In this document: one piece after another, positions 7,274-15,008 of the stretch
How the letters are laid out: each line of letters opens with the position of its first letter
Position numbering within the stretch: the first letter of the stretch is position 1
From: Borreliella yangtzensis
GTDB lineage: Bacteria; Spirochaetota; Spirochaetia; Borreliales; Borreliaceae
DNA: 64,000 nucleotides
Reading direction: 5' to 3'
NCBI RefSeq assembly: GCF_014201775.1
Contig: NZ_JACHFG010000001.1
Coordinates: forward strand, 116,541-180,540
Translations under genes and position numbers: made by a program
Notes under the pieces: model-generated
The model's database searches: none
Seen by the model: only the letters and a program-made list of their open reading frames with translations
What the model was told of the DNA's origin: nothing

Positions 7274-8800
7274 TTATTTAATTATTTTTATTTGTTTAAA
7301 TTCAGGTTTTAGGCTTTTATACATAATTCCCAGTTCGTGGATATTTTTTACTTCTATTAAGTTCCTAAAAAATTCTTCTTTATTTTTTAGAGTAGGATTA
7401 ATAAAATATCTTTTGAATTTATATTTTGAGATTATTTCATGATTTTTTAGAGCTTCATTTAAATTATTAGTTGGATCTATTTCAATATAGTATGTGTTTT
7501 CCTTTTTAAATGCAAATTTATCTCCTTTTTCTTTAAATTTATAGTTATTAAGGTATATGTCAGGGTAGATTTGAAAATCTGCGGTTTTGATCATAGTTGT
7601 TTTTGGAGTGTTTTTAGTATTTTCTTCAAGATCTTGGCTTTCATATTTTTTTGTAGGTTTTGTAGGCTTTAAATATTTATTTTCTAATTCGCTATTTTCT
7701 TCTAAGTCGTTATTATTTGTATTTGTAATACTTGTAGGAACGGATGTTTCTTCGTTAAAAGATCTTTGAGAAATTTCCTTTTTTTTAAAATTATTTAATT
7801 CTTTTTGAAGTTTTAAAATAGTCTCTTCATTCTCCTTTATTTTATCTTCTAGTTCTTTAAGTTTGTGTTTATCATTTCTTATTTTTTTTTGATTTTCTTT
7901 GTTTATTGCTTCATTTACACTAATTTTTTCCCTCAGATCATTGATTATTTTTCCTATTGAAGATAAATTTTCTTCAATTTCTTCTAAGTTTTTATCTGAG
8001 TCATCTTTTTTTTTAAAATTTCTTAGTTCTCTTTGCAAGTCCAAAATAGTATTTTCATTATCATTAATTCTATCTTCAAGCTCATCGAATTTTTTTTCAT
8101 TAATAGCATAATATTTTTCGTTATCATGAAGATTTGCTTTTAGGTTATTTATTATTCCTTCATCAGAAGGATAGTTTTCCTCATTTATTTCTTCAATTGC
8201 ATCATTATATTCATAGTTTTCTTCAAAATCATCATCATTGCCGACATTATCACCATCATCTTCTTCTTCAATGTTTTCAGTATTTATTTTTTCATAATTT
8301 TTATACTCTTTGGGTTTGAGCTTTTCATTAAGGAGCTTTTTTATCTCTGATATTTCGGTTTTTAATTTATTGGTTAAAATTTCATATTTTTTTGCTTTTT
8401 TTTCAATTGATTCTATTTTTTCTTTTTCATTTACCGATGCTTTTTGATTTTTGGTTTTTAAAAGTTTTTCTATATTTTTAATTTTATTTTCATAATTTTC
8501 AATTACAGATTTTAGATCATTTTCATCCATTCTTTTTTTAAACAGTTTTTTGTCTCTTATATTTTCTGGCAATTTTAGATCTTTACCTTTTTTGAGGTCT
8601 TTATAAGAAACTGTGTCTTTGCTTAAATTTTTTTGGGTATTTATTTGATCGTTTTTATCTTCATTATCTTTGAATTCTTCACTTAAATCTTCTAAGGGAA
8701 TTTCAATGCTAGAGTAGCTTATCGTATTATTAGCCCCAAATAATAACATACATGAAAGTATTATAAAATACTTAAAGCTTAGATTTTTTGTTTTATTCAT
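7274..8800 (-). CDS. Exported coiled-coil protein of unknown function
   Basis: The frame stays open upstream to 8908, but the ATG at 8800 has AAGGA six bases upstream and begins a signal-like sequence (MNKTKNLSFKYFIILSCMLL), so I take this start, giving 508 residues. The hydrophobic core is short. A cysteine in ILSC could be a weak lipobox, or the protein may be cleaved by signal peptidase I; I cannot decide. The middle is Glu/Lys/Asn-rich coiled coil with an acidic patch and an internal duplication. The last 100 residues look globular (QIYPDIYLNNYKF onwards). No known family recognised. It corresponds by order to BB0553. Confidence 0.85.
   Translation of the reverse strand: MNKTKNLSFKYFIILSCMLLFGANNTISYSSIEIPLEDLSEEFKDNEDKNDQINTQKNLSKDTVSYKDLKKGKDLKLPENIRDKKLFKKRMDENDLKSVIENYENKIKNIEKLLKTKNQKASVNEKEKIESIEKKAKKYEILTNKLKTEISEIKKLLNEKLKPKEYKNYEKINTENIEEEDDGDNVGNDDDFEENYEYNDAIEEINEENYPSDEGIINNLKANLHDNEKYYAINEKKFDELEDRINDNENTILDLQRELRNFKKKDDSDKNLEEIEENLSSIGKIINDLREKISVNEAINKENQKKIRNDKHKLKELEDKIKENEETILKLQKELNNFKKKEISQRSFNEETSVPTSITNTNNNDLEENSELENKYLKPTKPTKKYESQDLEENTKNTPKTTMIKTADFQIYPDIYLNNYKFKEKGDKFAFKKENTYYIEIDPTNNLNEALKNHEIISKYKFKRYFINPTLKNKEEFFRNLIEVKNIHELGIMYKSLKPEFKQIKIIK
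7777..8158 (-). repeat. Two diverged copies of a 60-70-residue coiled-coil segment
   Basis: Within the coiled-coil gene, the segment starting GIINNLKANL (near 8158) and the segment starting KIINDLREKI (near 7951) align along their length. Both contain ELED followed by NENT/NEET-I-L and end in NFKKK. The second copy carries about seven extra residues. This is an ancient in-frame duplication seen at protein level. Confidence 0.65.
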
Positions 8801-9085
8801 AAAGTCCTTGTTTTTATTTAGAAAACATCTATAATTTATAATGTTAGCATAGTTTGTCCATATATCAAAAGCTATAAAGATCGCCATAGGTGTTATTTTT
8901 ATTGACAAGTGGGTACTAATTTCAAATTAATGAGTTTTAAGCGAATTTTTTATTAAGTTGCTTTAAAATTGTTACATATGTTGGTAAGGTCAATTGTTTT
9001 TGAAATTTTATTTCTCAATCTTTTTATTTATGTAATGATAGGTTCTTGCTGATTTAATTTTTTTGTTTAGTTGGAGTTTGTTAAT

Positions 9086-10948
9086 TTGACAAATGTGGAT
9101 GCATATGAATTTTGGGCTTTGCCGGTTTGTTGCAATGTTAAAGATTCTTTTATTGAAGATTTTAGTTTTGTAGATGAGCATGTAGGTTCAATTTTTAGTA
9201 TCAGTTATAAAGACAATATAATTTTGAAGTTTAAAGATTTTGTTGATTCTAATGAATTTAATTTAAAACTTTTTGATAACAAAATAAGTTTTGAAGGTCA
9301 AATTCCCTTGGTTTTGTATTCAAATAATTTGGATTATTTATTAAAAGCAGAAAAAAGTGTTCTTTTTAATCTAAGAATTGATGATGGGAGTAATAATTAT
9401 TCTTCTGGATTTGAAAATAAAGAATCTGAAACTTGCAATGCTTTGAATGCTTGTTATAAATTTAGTGATTACAATAGTTTCCCGTATGACTTTATTTTGG
9501 TTAAAATATTTTTTGATTCTGAAAGTTTAATTATTGATGCTAATGTAGATAATATTTCTTTTTTGAAATTTTTTATTAGTGAAAATTTTGGTGTTAGTAA
9601 AGATAAAATAAAAATAAATTCTATTAATAATTACTGGTCTAGTTCTATTTTTCCTATTTCTTTTAATGCAATTTTGCAAGGCATTGTAATTTCAAAAAAA
9701 ATTAATAAAAAAGTTAATGTTGTTTATTACAAAAGGCATTTTGGAATTTTAAATAATTTAAATTTAACTTTTTCAGTTTCTAATTGTTTATTGGAAGATA
9801 ACAAGCTTTCAAAGATTATTTTAAAAATTGTAATAAATAGACCTTTAAATTTTTTATATAAATTTTATTTTAAATTTATTAATAATATTTTTAAAAATTT
9901 ATTTTTTGACGGGTTTTTAGAATTTTTTTTTGTTGAGAATAAAAGTGATTTCATATTTTTTTATGACAATCTTTTGGCGTTTGAGACTTCTGTTTATAAT
10001 TTCATTTACTCTAATTTTTATAATCTTGCTTTAGCAATGTCTTGTGAACCAATAGGTTATTTACTTACACAAATTAAAGGTAACTACAGTAGTTTTTTTA
10101 AAATTTTTAAAAAACTAGATTTAAAGAATTCTTTGATAAAGAAATCTTCTGTTTTAAGTTTTAACAAGAATTACAATATTTTTGATACTAGTCGCAGGGG
10201 AGTTGGTTTTGCGTATTTGAATTCAAACACTTATTTTTTAGGTGAAGAGCAATACATTGTTGCTTTATTATATAAGGACGGATTAAATATCTTTTTACCT
10301 TACAGTATTATTGATAACAATTTAAGCAATTATTTGAAAAATAGTTTGGCAAAAACATTGGGATTGGCCTATAATAGTATAAAATTTTTGTTAGATGAGA
10401 GTGTATTAGATTTTAATAATTTTTATACTCTTCTTTTTAAAGATCCTTATTTGATTGAAAAAGCAATTTTAAGCATTAGGGACAATTTTTCTTCTTTAAT
10501 AGGTACAGACCTTGTAAACGAATATCCTGTTCTTTTAAAAGAAAAAATAGTTGCTGATTATGTTAATGATTGTATACTTGGGTGTTCTGTTGAGCTTAAA
10601 TTTGAATTTTATTCTCTTAGCGCTGTTTTTACCAATGTAAGCTTTTTTGTAGAGCAAGGCAAATTTGTTAAGCTTAAGTTAAATAACAAAAGAATTTATA
10701 CAATCTTTGGGTTAGCGGTTGATTATGTATTTTGCAGTGCTAATGTAAATTGCGATATTAAAGATTGTTTAAGCTTAGAGTTTATTGAAGATGGTGAGTT
10801 TGTTTTTTCTTTTAGAAGTTTTTTTATCGTTTCTGTTTCTGCAATTCGAACTGCCTTGATTCAGATGTTTGATTTTAATACAAGTAGCACGCCTCTTGAT
10901 TTTGAAGAAATTTTAAGTAGTTGGAGTGTAAAAATTGATATTAATTAA
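9086..10948 (+). CDS. Degenerate xanthine dehydrogenase-type molybdenum subunit homolog
   Basis: A protein of about 620 residues, annotated as hypothetical in this group as far as I recall (BB0554). Residue numbers here count from TTG at 9071; TTG at 9086 is chosen because GGAG lies ten bases before it. By eye it follows the large subunit of the xanthine dehydrogenase family. Residues 152-222 match the segment ending in a basic 'YYKRH' before the substrate region. Residues 375-450 match RRGVGFAY, KDGLNIF and AKTLGLAYNSIKF. Residues 571-600 match the C-terminal catalytic-Glu region (EDGEFVF, SAIRTALIQMF). Glycine-rich cofactor loops are lost: the expected GG-F-GGK site reads NNYWSSSIFP. The next two genes look like the iron-sulfur and FAD subunits. 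Function unknown; cofactor binding is doubtful. Confidence 0.6.
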   Translation: MTNVDAYEFWALPVCCNVKDSFIEDFSFVDEHVGSIFSISYKDNIILKFKDFVDSNEFNLKLFDNKISFEGQIPLVLYSNNLDYLLKAEKSVLFNLRIDDGSNNYSSGFENKESETCNALNACYKFSDYNSFPYDFILVKIFFDSESLIIDANVDNISFLKFFISENFGVSKDKIKINSINNYWSSSIFPISFNAILQGIVISKKINKKVNVVYYKRHFGILNNLNLTFSVSNCLLEDNKLSKIILKIVINRPLNFLYKFYFKFINNIFKNLFFDGFLEFFFVENKSDFIFFYDNLLAFETSVYNFIYSNFYNLALAMSCEPIGYLLTQIKGNYSSFFKIFKKLDLKNSLIKKSSVLSFNKNYNIFDTSRRGVGFAYLNSNTYFLGEEQYIVALLYKDGLNIFLPYSIIDNNLSNYLKNSLAKTLGLAYNSIKFLLDESVLDFNNFYTLLFKDPYLIEKAILSIRDNFSSLIGTDLVNEYPVLLKEKIVADYVNDCILGCSVELKFEFYSLSAVFTNVSFFVEQGKFVKLKLNNKRIYTIFGLAVDYVFCSANVNCDIKDCLSLEFIEDGEFVFSFRSFFIVSVSAIRTALIQMFDFNTSSTPLDFEEILSSWSVKIDIN

Positions 10949-11402
10949 TTTTAATTTAAATGGAGAAAGTATTTCAAAAAAGATTAGTCTTTCTTTAGCG
11001 ACTAGAAATCTTTTGGAATCTATTTTTTTTGCTAAGAGTAATAGTTTTGAGTATATTGTTAATAACAGATTTTTTTTAATTTTATTGGATTCTAGACTTG
11101 TTTATTCTAATTTAATCCCCGCTTTTATTTTAAATGGTCGTAGTGTAGTTACTCTTGAGGGGCTCAAAAAAAAAAGTTTTTATCAGCACATGCAAAAAAT
11201 TTTATTAGAAAACGATTTTAATTTTTGCAGTAATTGTTTTGAATCCAATGTTTTATTGTTTTATTACTTTTTGGAAAACAAGATTGTAAGCAAATCAGAT
11301 ATTTTAGGCTATAGGAATTCATTGAAATGTAATTGTATGGATGTTAATACTTTTTTATCTCTCTATTTGAAAGCAGAAGAGTTGTATAGAAAAAATGGTT
11401 AA
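10935..11402 (+). CDS. [2Fe-2S] subunit homolog of xanthine dehydrogenase family, one cluster motif lost
   Basis: 155 residues starting at TTG 10935, with GGAG eight bases upstream, inside the end of the previous gene. The pattern follows CoxS/XdhC-type proteins: NLNG near the start, LILLDSRLVYSNL (48-60) where the family has TVLLDG-R-V-SC-L, then NGRSVVTLEGL (67-77). The four cysteines of the first, ferredoxin-like cluster are replaced (by eye E39, N44, F47, N59). The second cluster's cysteines are kept: C98-x2-C101, 30 residues, then C132-x-C134. This is close to the family's CxxC...CxC pattern. The 3' end overlaps the FAD-subunit homolog by eight bases. Confidence 0.62.
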   Translation: MILINFNLNGESISKKISLSLATRNLLESIFFAKSNSFEYIVNNRFFLILLDSRLVYSNLIPAFILNGRSVVTLEGLKKKSFYQHMQKILLENDFNFCSNCFESNVLLFYYFLENKIVSKSDILGYRNSLKCNCMDVNTFLSLYLKAEELYRKNG

Positions 11403-12264
11403 TGTTAAGGTTTATTATCCTGAAAGTTTTAATATATTATCTAATTTATTTAACAAAAATCTAAATAATTATGTCATTTATAATGAGCTAGATTTTAAAA
11501 AAAATCCCGATCTATTTAATAGGGAAACTTCTATTGATAATTTTTTTTTAGTTGGTAATTTTGAAAAATTTAATAAAGTGTCTTTAAGGGGCAATTTCCT
11601 TGAGATGGGTCCGTGTGTTACTTACAACGAGATACTTCAGATTGGTAAACAAAATATTCCAAGCTTACTTTATGAATTTATTTCGAAATTTAATGATAAA
11701 ATATATTTAAATAGCATTAACCTTGCAAATGGTTTTTATTATAAAAACACTATTTTTGATATTTATCCTTTATTGTTAAGCCTTGATGCTCAGATTGAGT
11801 TTAAAAATGTTTTGACCAAAAAAACTTATGTTTTTAGTTCTTATAATTTAAATAGAGCCGAGTATATTGCAAACCGAAATACTGTTCTTGTTACTAAATT
11901 TAAATTTCCAATGATGAATCTATGGAACAGAAGCTTTTATCATAAAGTATTTTTTAATACCTCGTCTTTTAACATTTTAGAAGAAACGGATATTATCTTT
12001 ATATGCATTCTTTTAAACATAAAAAGAGATATTATAAATGATTTTTTATTAAAAATATTTTATGATGATAAGGTGATCGTCATAAAGGATTTTCAAATTT
12101 TACTTTTAAACAAATCTTTGCCGCTTTCATTTTTTGAGATAGAAAGTTCCCTTAAAATGTTGGATAAACATATAAGAGATTCTAAAAATTTTAATATAGG
12201 AGAGAGAAATTTAAAGCTAATAAAAAATTTTTATTTAGATATATTAATGAATTTTAGTTTTTAA
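11395..12264 (+). CDS. FAD-binding subunit homolog of xanthine dehydrogenase family, degenerate
   Basis: 289 residues. The layout resembles CoxM/XdhB: VYYPESFNILSNLF at the start matches the 'Y-x-P-x-S' opening. MGPCVTYNEIL (71-81) matches the family's 'iGAxvTxxEi' stretch. LNSINLANGFYYKNTIFDI followed by YPLLLSLDAQIEF (about 105-136) matches the 'T-GGN...D..P.L-LDA' stretch. The glycine-rich FAD loops are altered (VIYNELDF at 27-34 and INLANGF at 108-114). The C-terminal 100 residues are less alike. Last gene of the three-gene unit; a 136-base gap separates it from ptsH. Confidence 0.55.
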   Translation: MVNVKVYYPESFNILSNLFNKNLNNYVIYNELDFKKNPDLFNRETSIDNFFLVGNFEKFNKVSLRGNFLEMGPCVTYNEILQIGKQNIPSLLYEFISKFNDKIYLNSINLANGFYYKNTIFDIYPLLLSLDAQIEFKNVLTKKTYVFSSYNLNRAEYIANRNTVLVTKFKFPMMNLWNRSFYHKVFFNTSSFNILEETDIIFICILLNIKRDIINDFLLKIFYDDKVIVIKDFQILLLNKSLPLSFFEIESSLKMLDKHIRDSKNFNIGERNLKLIKNFYLDILMNFSF

Positions 12265-12344
12265 TGGCTCAAATAAGTTTAATTACTATATTTATTATGC
12301 TATATTTCTTATATAAAGGGAATATATAATTTATTTTTATGTAT

Positions 12345-12350
12345 TATAAT
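12345..12350 (+). promoter_or_regulatory. Candidate -10 element for the pts operon
   Basis: A perfect TATAAT lies 50 bases upstream of the ptsH start and would give a leader of about 45 bases containing a GAGGGG site. No good -35 hexamer is visible at the right distance. Confidence 0.45.
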
Positions 12351-12400
12351 GTAAAAAGTTAATCAAAAAATAATATTCATAATGAGGGGTTTCTGTACTT

Positions 12401-12661
12401 ATGGTAAAAAAAGAAGCAATTATTAAGGCTGTAAATGGTTTACATGTTAGGCCTGCATCAACTTTTGTAAAAAAAGCTAAAGAATATTCCAGTGAGATAA
12501 CAATAGAATCTGATGGAAAATCTGTTAGTGGGAAGAGTTTGTTCAGGCTTCAAACTTTGGAATTGTCATCGGGTAAAAAGCTTTTGATATGTGCTGAAGG
12601 TGAAGATGAGGAGATTGCTGCTTCAGAGCTTGCAAAGCTTATCGAATCTTTTAAGGAATGA
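12401..12661 (+). CDS. ptsH: Phosphocarrier protein HPr
   Basis: 86-residue phosphocarrier of the sugar phosphotransferase system; it passes phosphate from enzyme I to the sugar-specific IIA domains. The active site H15 lies in NGLHVRPAST. The regulatory serine motif is present with S46 (SGKSLF). GAGGGG lies upstream of the ATG. It is followed after 20 bases by ptsI and then crr, a standard operon. Confidence 0.97.
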   Translation: MVKKEAIIKAVNGLHVRPASTFVKKAKEYSSEITIESDGKSVSGKSLFRLQTLELSSGKKLLICAEGEDEEIAASELAKLIESFKE

Positions 12662-12681
12662 ATTTTAGAGGGATTTAAGTT

Positions 12682-14403
12682 ATGACTTTATCGGGTAAAA
12701 GAATATCTAAAGGGATAGGCATTGGAGAAGTTCTTTGTATTAGGAAAAATTTTGATAAGATTGTAAGTAGAGAAAAGATTGACTTTTCTCAAGTTGATAG
12801 TGAGATATCAAAATTCAATCAAGCTAAGTCAAAAGCAATTAAAGCGCTTAAGGATCTTGAGAGAAAAGCTGTGATTCAATTTGGAGATGATAAAAAGGGT
12901 ATTTTTGAAGGCCAAGTGTTGATCGTTGAAGACGATGAGTTTTCTGAGTTTGTTATTGAGCTTATTACAAAGGAAAATTATAGCGCTGCTTATTCTATTT
13001 ATTTGGCGTTTGAAAATTTGGTTAAAAGCGTGGAAGACTATAAAGATCCTTATTTAAAAGAAAGAGCTTCTGATTATAAGGATATTAGAAATAGATTAAT
13101 TTCTATCGTTCTAGGTCAAGTAACCGATTTTTCTGAAATTAATAAAGATGTTATTCTTGTTACCGAAGAATTAACTCCATCTGATACCATGCAATTTGAC
13201 TTAAAATATGTTAAAGGGTTTCTAACTGCCGTTGGGGGAGAAACCTCTCATGCTGCTATTTTAGCAAGAACAATGGGGCTTCCAGCGCTTGTTATGACTT
13301 TGTTAGATATTGAGTTGTTAAATGATGGTGATAGGATAGTCATTGATGCAATATCTTCTATTGTTATTAAAAATCCTTCTTATGATGAGCTTAATCTTTA
13401 TGAGGAGAAGATTTCGTGTCAAATAGAGATGGAAAAAGAGCTTTTTTCTTTAAAAGATAAAGATGCTGAAACAAAAGATGGCGTAAAAGTGTTTTTAAAG
13501 GCAAATATTGGAACACCTGTTGATATTGCCTATGTTAATAAATATGGCGTTGAAGGAATAGGTCTTTTTAGAACAGAATTTTTATATATGAAATCTTTAC
13601 AGCCCCCAACAGAAGATGAGCAGTTTGAAACTTATAAGAAAGTTATAGATACAATGGAAAAAAAAGGGGTTGTTACGATTCGTACTCTTGATGTTGGTGG
13701 GGATAAGGAAATTCCTTATCTTAATTTTAAGAAAGAGGAGAATCCCTTTTTGGGCTTTAGGGCACTTAGGATGTATAAGGAATATGAAGAATTGATCCAA
13801 GCGCAGTTTAATGCTATTTTTAGAGCCAGTCATTATGGAAAGATAAGGGTAATGGTACCTATGCTTACCAGATATGAAGAGATTGAAACGATCGAATATT
13901 TTGTGAATAATGCAAAAATCAATTTAAAGTCTCGGAATTTGCCTTTTGATGAAAATTTGGAAGTGGGTTGTATGATAGAAGTCCCTTCTGCAGCTTTAAT
14001 TTCTTCTAAACTTGCTAATAAATTGAAATTTTTTAGTATAGGAACAAATGATTTAACCCAATATGTGTTAGCTGTTGATCGTGGCAATCAAAAAATATCA
14101 AATTTATATGATAAGTATAATCCTGCTGTGTTGAAATTAATCAAAAAGGTTCTTGATGATGGAATTAGTTCTGGAATTGATGTGTCTGTTTGTGGCGAGC
14201 TTGGTGGAGATGATGCTGGGGCGTTACTTCTTGTGGGTCTTGGATTTAGGTCTTTGAGTATGATTCCTAGTGCTACACTTAGAATTAAATATTTGCTTAA
14301 AAAATATACAATAAGGGAATTGGAAGAATTGGCAAATAAGGTTTTAAATAGCGATTCTGAGCAAGAAACTTTAATTTATTTTGATAAATTTATAGGAGAT
14401 TAG
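12682..14403 (+). CDS. ptsI: PTS enzyme I (phosphoenolpyruvate-protein phosphotransferase)
   Basis: 573 residues, the usual size. It autophosphorylates from phosphoenolpyruvate at H190 (GGETSHAAILAR) and charges HPr. The C-terminal PEP-binding barrel is complete, with GIGLFRTEFLYM, RTLDVGGDKEIPYL, FSIGTNDLTQY and the CGELGGD active-site cysteine motif. Its stop is followed two bases later by the crr ATG, consistent with coupled translation. Confidence 0.97.
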   Translation: MTLSGKRISKGIGIGEVLCIRKNFDKIVSREKIDFSQVDSEISKFNQAKSKAIKALKDLERKAVIQFGDDKKGIFEGQVLIVEDDEFSEFVIELITKENYSAAYSIYLAFENLVKSVEDYKDPYLKERASDYKDIRNRLISIVLGQVTDFSEINKDVILVTEELTPSDTMQFDLKYVKGFLTAVGGETSHAAILARTMGLPALVMTLLDIELLNDGDRIVIDAISSIVIKNPSYDELNLYEEKISCQIEMEKELFSLKDKDAETKDGVKVFLKANIGTPVDIAYVNKYGVEGIGLFRTEFLYMKSLQPPTEDEQFETYKKVIDTMEKKGVVTIRTLDVGGDKEIPYLNFKKEENPFLGFRALRMYKEYEELIQAQFNAIFRASHYGKIRVMVPMLTRYEEIETIEYFVNNAKINLKSRNLPFDENLEVGCMIEVPSAALISSKLANKLKFFSIGTNDLTQYVLAVDRGNQKISNLYDKYNPAVLKLIKKVLDDGISSGIDVSVCGELGGDDAGALLLVGLGFRSLSMIPSATLRIKYLLKKYTIRELEELANKVLNSDSEQETLIYFDKFIGD

Positions 14404-14405
14404 TT

Positions 14406-14975
14406 ATGGGGTTTTTAGATTTTTTTAAAAAAACCGCTACATTGGATTTGATTGCTCCGATTAGTGGAAAAGTTATGTCAATTGATAAGGTTCCTGATGA
14501 AGCTTTTGCTGAAAAAATAGTTGGCGATGGAATTGCAATTCTTCCAACAAGTAATGAGTTGCTAGCGCCTTGTGATGGCAAAATAGGTAAAATTTTTAAA
14601 ACTAATCATGCCTTTAGCCTTGAAACCAAAGAAGGTGTTGAAATTTTTGTTCATTTTGGAATTAATACTCTTAATTTAAATGGTAAGGGTTTTACAAGAG
14701 TTGCTGAAGAAGGCGTTAATGTCAAACAAGGTGAAGTTATTATTAGGTTAGATCTTGAATATTTAAAAGAACATTCAGAATCCGTTATTACTCCAGTTGT
14801 TATTGCAAATTCTGATGAAGTTTCCAGTATAGAATATTCTTTTGGAAAGCTTGAAAATGAGGCCGAGTATATTTTATTATCGTCAACTGTTTTGACAGAA
14901 GAAATTAGGCATAAAATATCTCAAACAAAGCCTGTTATAGCAGGCAAAGATTTAGTGTTACGAGTTAAAAAGTAA
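14406..14975 (+). CDS. crr: PTS glucose-family IIA component (IIA-Glc type)
   Basis: 189 residues with the IIA-Glc fold. H68 (TNHAF) and H83 (FVHFGINTL) are the conserved pair, 15 residues apart as in E. coli IIA-Glc; H83 is the expected phosphorylation site. It receives phosphate from HPr and passes it to membrane IIB-IIC sugar permeases encoded elsewhere. It may also act as a signalling protein, but this is not evident here. Last gene before a strong hairpin terminator. Confidence 0.95.
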   Translation: MGFLDFFKKTATLDLIAPISGKVMSIDKVPDEAFAEKIVGDGIAILPTSNELLAPCDGKIGKIFKTNHAFSLETKEGVEIFVHFGINTLNLNGKGFTRVAEEGVNVKQGEVIIRLDLEYLKEHSESVITPVVIANSDEVSSIEYSFGKLENEAEYILLSSTVLTEEIRHKISQTKPVIAGKDLVLRVKK

Positions 14976-15006
14976 AAAGAGAGAGTTTAAAACTCTCTCT
15001 TTTTTT
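14976..15006. terminator. Bidirectional hairpin terminator between crr and htpG
   Basis: A 13-base arm (AAAGAGAGAGTTT) directly after the crr stop is followed by its exact complement and a T-run (15000-15006). An A-run precedes the hairpin on the plus strand, so the reverse direction also ends in U residues. It serves the convergent crr and htpG genes. Confidence 0.9.
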
Positions 15007-15008
15007 AA

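Noticed and set aside
9086-12264. Decayed pseudogenes
   Set aside because: Despite lost cofactor motifs, all three frames are open, overlap properly and have spaced ribosome-binding sites for the second gene, so I keep them as genes.
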